DNA of 45,930 nucleotides from Streptomyces griseus (lineage in GTDB: Bacteria; Actinomycetota; Actinomycetes; Nanopelagicales; Nanopelagicaceae), in contig CAMBDL010000012.1 of the NCBI GenBank assembly GCA_945865365.1, positions 1 to 45,930 on the forward strand, read 5' to 3'. The stretch's first letter is position 1. Every line of letters begins with the position of its first letter. Under the pieces are notes generated by a model. That model did no database searches, had not been told where the DNA came from, and saw nothing but the letters and a program-made list of their open reading frames with translations. A program made the translations under genes and the position numbers. Of the stretch, positions 44,648-45,930 are shown in pieces.

Positions 44648-44723
44648 AGGGATTTGAACCCTCGAAAGGTTGCCCTTTACACGCTTTCCAAGCGTGCGCA
44701 CTCGGCCGCTATGCGAATCCTCC
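44639..44723 (-). tRNA. tRNA-Ser(GGA)
   Basis: On the minus strand, acceptor GGAGGAT (from 44723) pairs with ATCCTCC, with discriminator G at 44639. Loop TTGGAAA has anticodon GGA (complement at 44687-44689). The long variable arm is present and CCA is not encoded. It shares acceptor, D arm and T arm with tRNA-Ser(CGA), so the two probably arose by duplication. Confidence 0.95.
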
Positions 44724-44767
44724 TGAGGGGGCAAACTCTATCGGTGGTCTTAACTATGATTACGCCA

Positions 44768-44855
44768 GATCCCTCGTACGGCGTTACCGTACCGAACTCC
44801 CCCAGGGCAGGAATGCAGCAAGGGTAGGTCCGCTCTGGCGGGTGTACGAGGGGTC
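44768..44855 (+). ncRNA. ffs: Signal recognition particle RNA, small bacterial type
   Basis: The long end stem pairs GATCCCTCGTAC (44768-44779) with GTACGAGGGGTC (44844-44855). The conserved SRP domain CAGGGCAGGAATGCAGCAAG with its GGAA-like tetraloop and asymmetric loop lies between. It binds Ffh for co-translational membrane targeting. ffs directly before dnaX is a widespread arrangement. Confidence 0.92.
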
Positions 44856-44905
44856 CTTTTCACGGTTTAATTCGGGCGGGCGTAGATCAGTAGAGGAGCA
44901 GTGCG

Positions 44906-45930
44906 ATGTCGTTAGCTTTGTATCGTAAGTATCGCCCCTCTGTATTTGCCGATGTTATTGGTCAAGAACATGTCACCGTTCCATTATCAAATGCTTTAAG
45001 TGGTGATCGCACACATCATGCATATCTATTTTCAGGTCCACGTGGTTGTGGAAAAACATCAAGCGCACGAATCATGGCGCGCTCGCTGAACTGTGAAAAA
45101 GGTCCAACTCCAGATCCATGCGGTGAATGCCAATCATGTAAAGACTTAGTGGCGAATGGTCCAGGGTCATTAGATGTTATTGAACTCGATGCTGCGACAC
45201 ATGGTTTAGTAGATGATGCGCGCGATCTTCGCGACAAAGCTTTCTTTGCGCCAGTGCAAGGACGTTACAAGATTTATATTATCGATGAGGCTCATCAACT
45301 TGGACCAGGTGCAGCGAATGCGCTTTTGAAAGTTGTTGAAGAGCCACCTCCACACGTAATCTTTATCTTTGCTACAACCGAACCAGATAAGTTAATCGCA
45401 ACTATTCGTTCACGTACTCATCATTACCCATTCCGCTTAGTTCCTCCCGGAATTCTCGCGGCACACCTTGAAAAGATTTGTAACTCAGAGGGTGTAAGCG
45501 TTGCTAAAGGCGTTATTCCACTAGTTGTTCGTGCATCTGGTGGCTCGGTACGCGATGCGCTTTCTGTTCTAGGACAGTTGCTCGCCGGTGCCGGCGATGA
45601 TGGAGTTAGTTATGACATTGCGATTCAACTATTAGGTTTCACTGATGGCGCTTTATTAGATGATGCGGTAGATGCGATTGCTGCCCATGATGGTGCGACC
45701 TTGTTTAAGACAATCGATCGAGTTATCGAATCAGGTCATGACCCTCGCCGATTTACCGCCGATATGTTAGAACGCATCCGCGATTTAATGATTGTCGATG
45801 CACTCAAAGACACATCCGTTAACTCTATTTTGCGCGATTTGCCCGATGATCAGATGGAGCGCATGCGCAATCAAGCCTCTCGAATCGGTAGCGCCAATCT
45901 TTCACGTGCCGCCGATATTGCCGCCGAAGG
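44906..45930 (+). CDS. dnaX: DNA polymerase III subunits gamma/tau (5' part, cut by window edge)
   Basis: The frame is open from the ATG at 44906 to the end of the window, about 341 residues. MSLALYRKYRPSVFADVIGQEHV is the classic DnaX start. Walker A is FSGPRGCGKTS, a zinc-binding set CEKGPTPDPCGECQSC follows, Walker B is IYIIDEAHQLG, and the sensor and arginine-finger regions (TTEPDKL, SRTHHYPFRLV) are present. It is the clamp-loader ATPase of the replicase. GAGGAG lies upstream of the start, so this gene uses a conventional leader after ffs. The C-terminal tau part is outside the window. Confidence 0.97.
   Translation, partial: MSLALYRKYRPSVFADVIGQEHVTVPLSNALSGDRTHHAYLFSGPRGCGKTSSARIMARSLNCEKGPTPDPCGECQSCKDLVANGPGSLDVIELDAATHGLVDDARDLRDKAFFAPVQGRYKIYIIDEAHQLGPGAANALLKVVEEPPPHVIFIFATTEPDKLIATIRSRTHHYPFRLVPPGILAAHLEKICNSEGVSVAKGVIPLVVRASGGSVRDALSVLGQLLAGAGDDGVSYDIAIQLLGFTDGALLDDAVDAIAAHDGATLFKTIDRVIESGHDPRRFTADMLERIRDLMIVDALKDTSVNSILRDLPDDQMERMRNQASRIGSANLSRAADIAAE

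Noticed and set aside
44645-44827. Open frame over tRNA-Ser(GGA) and the SRP RNA
   Set aside because: It covers two structured RNA genes and has no plausible product.

Overview
The window looks like an origin-proximal piece of a small, streamlined, low-to-moderate GC actinobacterial chromosome. Freshwater planktonic Actinobacteria of the Ca. Nanopelagicales (acI) type fit best, but that placement is inferred from gene content and compactness, not from a marker tree. Actinobacterial signatures are crgA, the trpG-pknB-pstP block, a mycobacterial Sdh1-like succinate dehydrogenase, an FprA-type reductase, GuaB1, the TadA-associated protein next to tadA, and an APC transporter joined to an OB-fold. 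tRNA-Ile/tRNA-Ala-ppiB-rhomboid-crgA at the left and tadA, serine tRNAs and ffs-dnaX at the right are blocks usually found near oriC in Actinobacteria. No dnaA or oriC is in the window, although perfect DnaA boxes occur at both ends.

Layout. 1-4.5 kb: tRNAs, cyclophilin, rhomboid protease, and division and PASTA kinase/phosphatase signalling. 4.5-8.1 kb: an operon of phosphodiesterase, prephenate dehydratase, seryl-tRNA synthetase and HAD phosphatase. 8.3-12.9 kb: the three-gene succinate dehydrogenase, a small membrane protein and a paired fluoride channel. 12.9-16 kb: aminopeptidase P, two secreted unknowns, tRNA-Ser(GCU) and a truncated aldo/keto reductase. 16-21.6 kb: FprA, a secreted 5'-nucleotidase, tRNA-Arg, pyroglutamyl peptidase and an aminotransferase. 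21.8-28.4 kb: an ABC-2 exporter, GuaB1, NagA and a MurG-like glycosyltransferase. 28.4-32.8 kb: two kynurenine-pathway genes, an ABC-F protein and a YqhA-like protein. 32.9-38.1 kb: a PhoX-like protein, a DMT transporter, DedA, malic enzyme and Upp. 38.2-43.4 kb: TadA with its partner, an APC-USP-OB fusion, a semialdehyde dehydrogenase and DUF952. 43.4-44.8 kb: a repeat-rich serine tRNA locus with two unknown genes. 44.8 kb to the end: SRP RNA and the 5' part of dnaX.

Three themes stand out. First, 20 genes, including one remnant, carry a TANNNT -10-like hexamer 5-8 nt before the start codon, 13 of them at exactly 6 nt, which predicts mostly leaderless mRNAs. Second, packing is extreme: seven of nine convergent gene pairs overlap, four with interlocked stop codons, and several divergent promoters nearly or actually overlap. 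Third, all four serine tRNA types are present. Two are linked by a degenerate repeat family that contains a copy of the tRNA 3' end and surrounds a two-gene cargo.

Metabolically the genes suggest an aerobic heterotroph with respiratory succinate oxidation, malic enzyme, scavenging of amino sugar, nucleotide and organic phosphorus compounds, and partial tryptophan catabolism. No clearly novel defence or mobile system is visible. The least explained pieces are the serine tRNA repeat locus, the OB-fold fused to a transporter, and the secreted histidine-containing protein at 14.9 kb.
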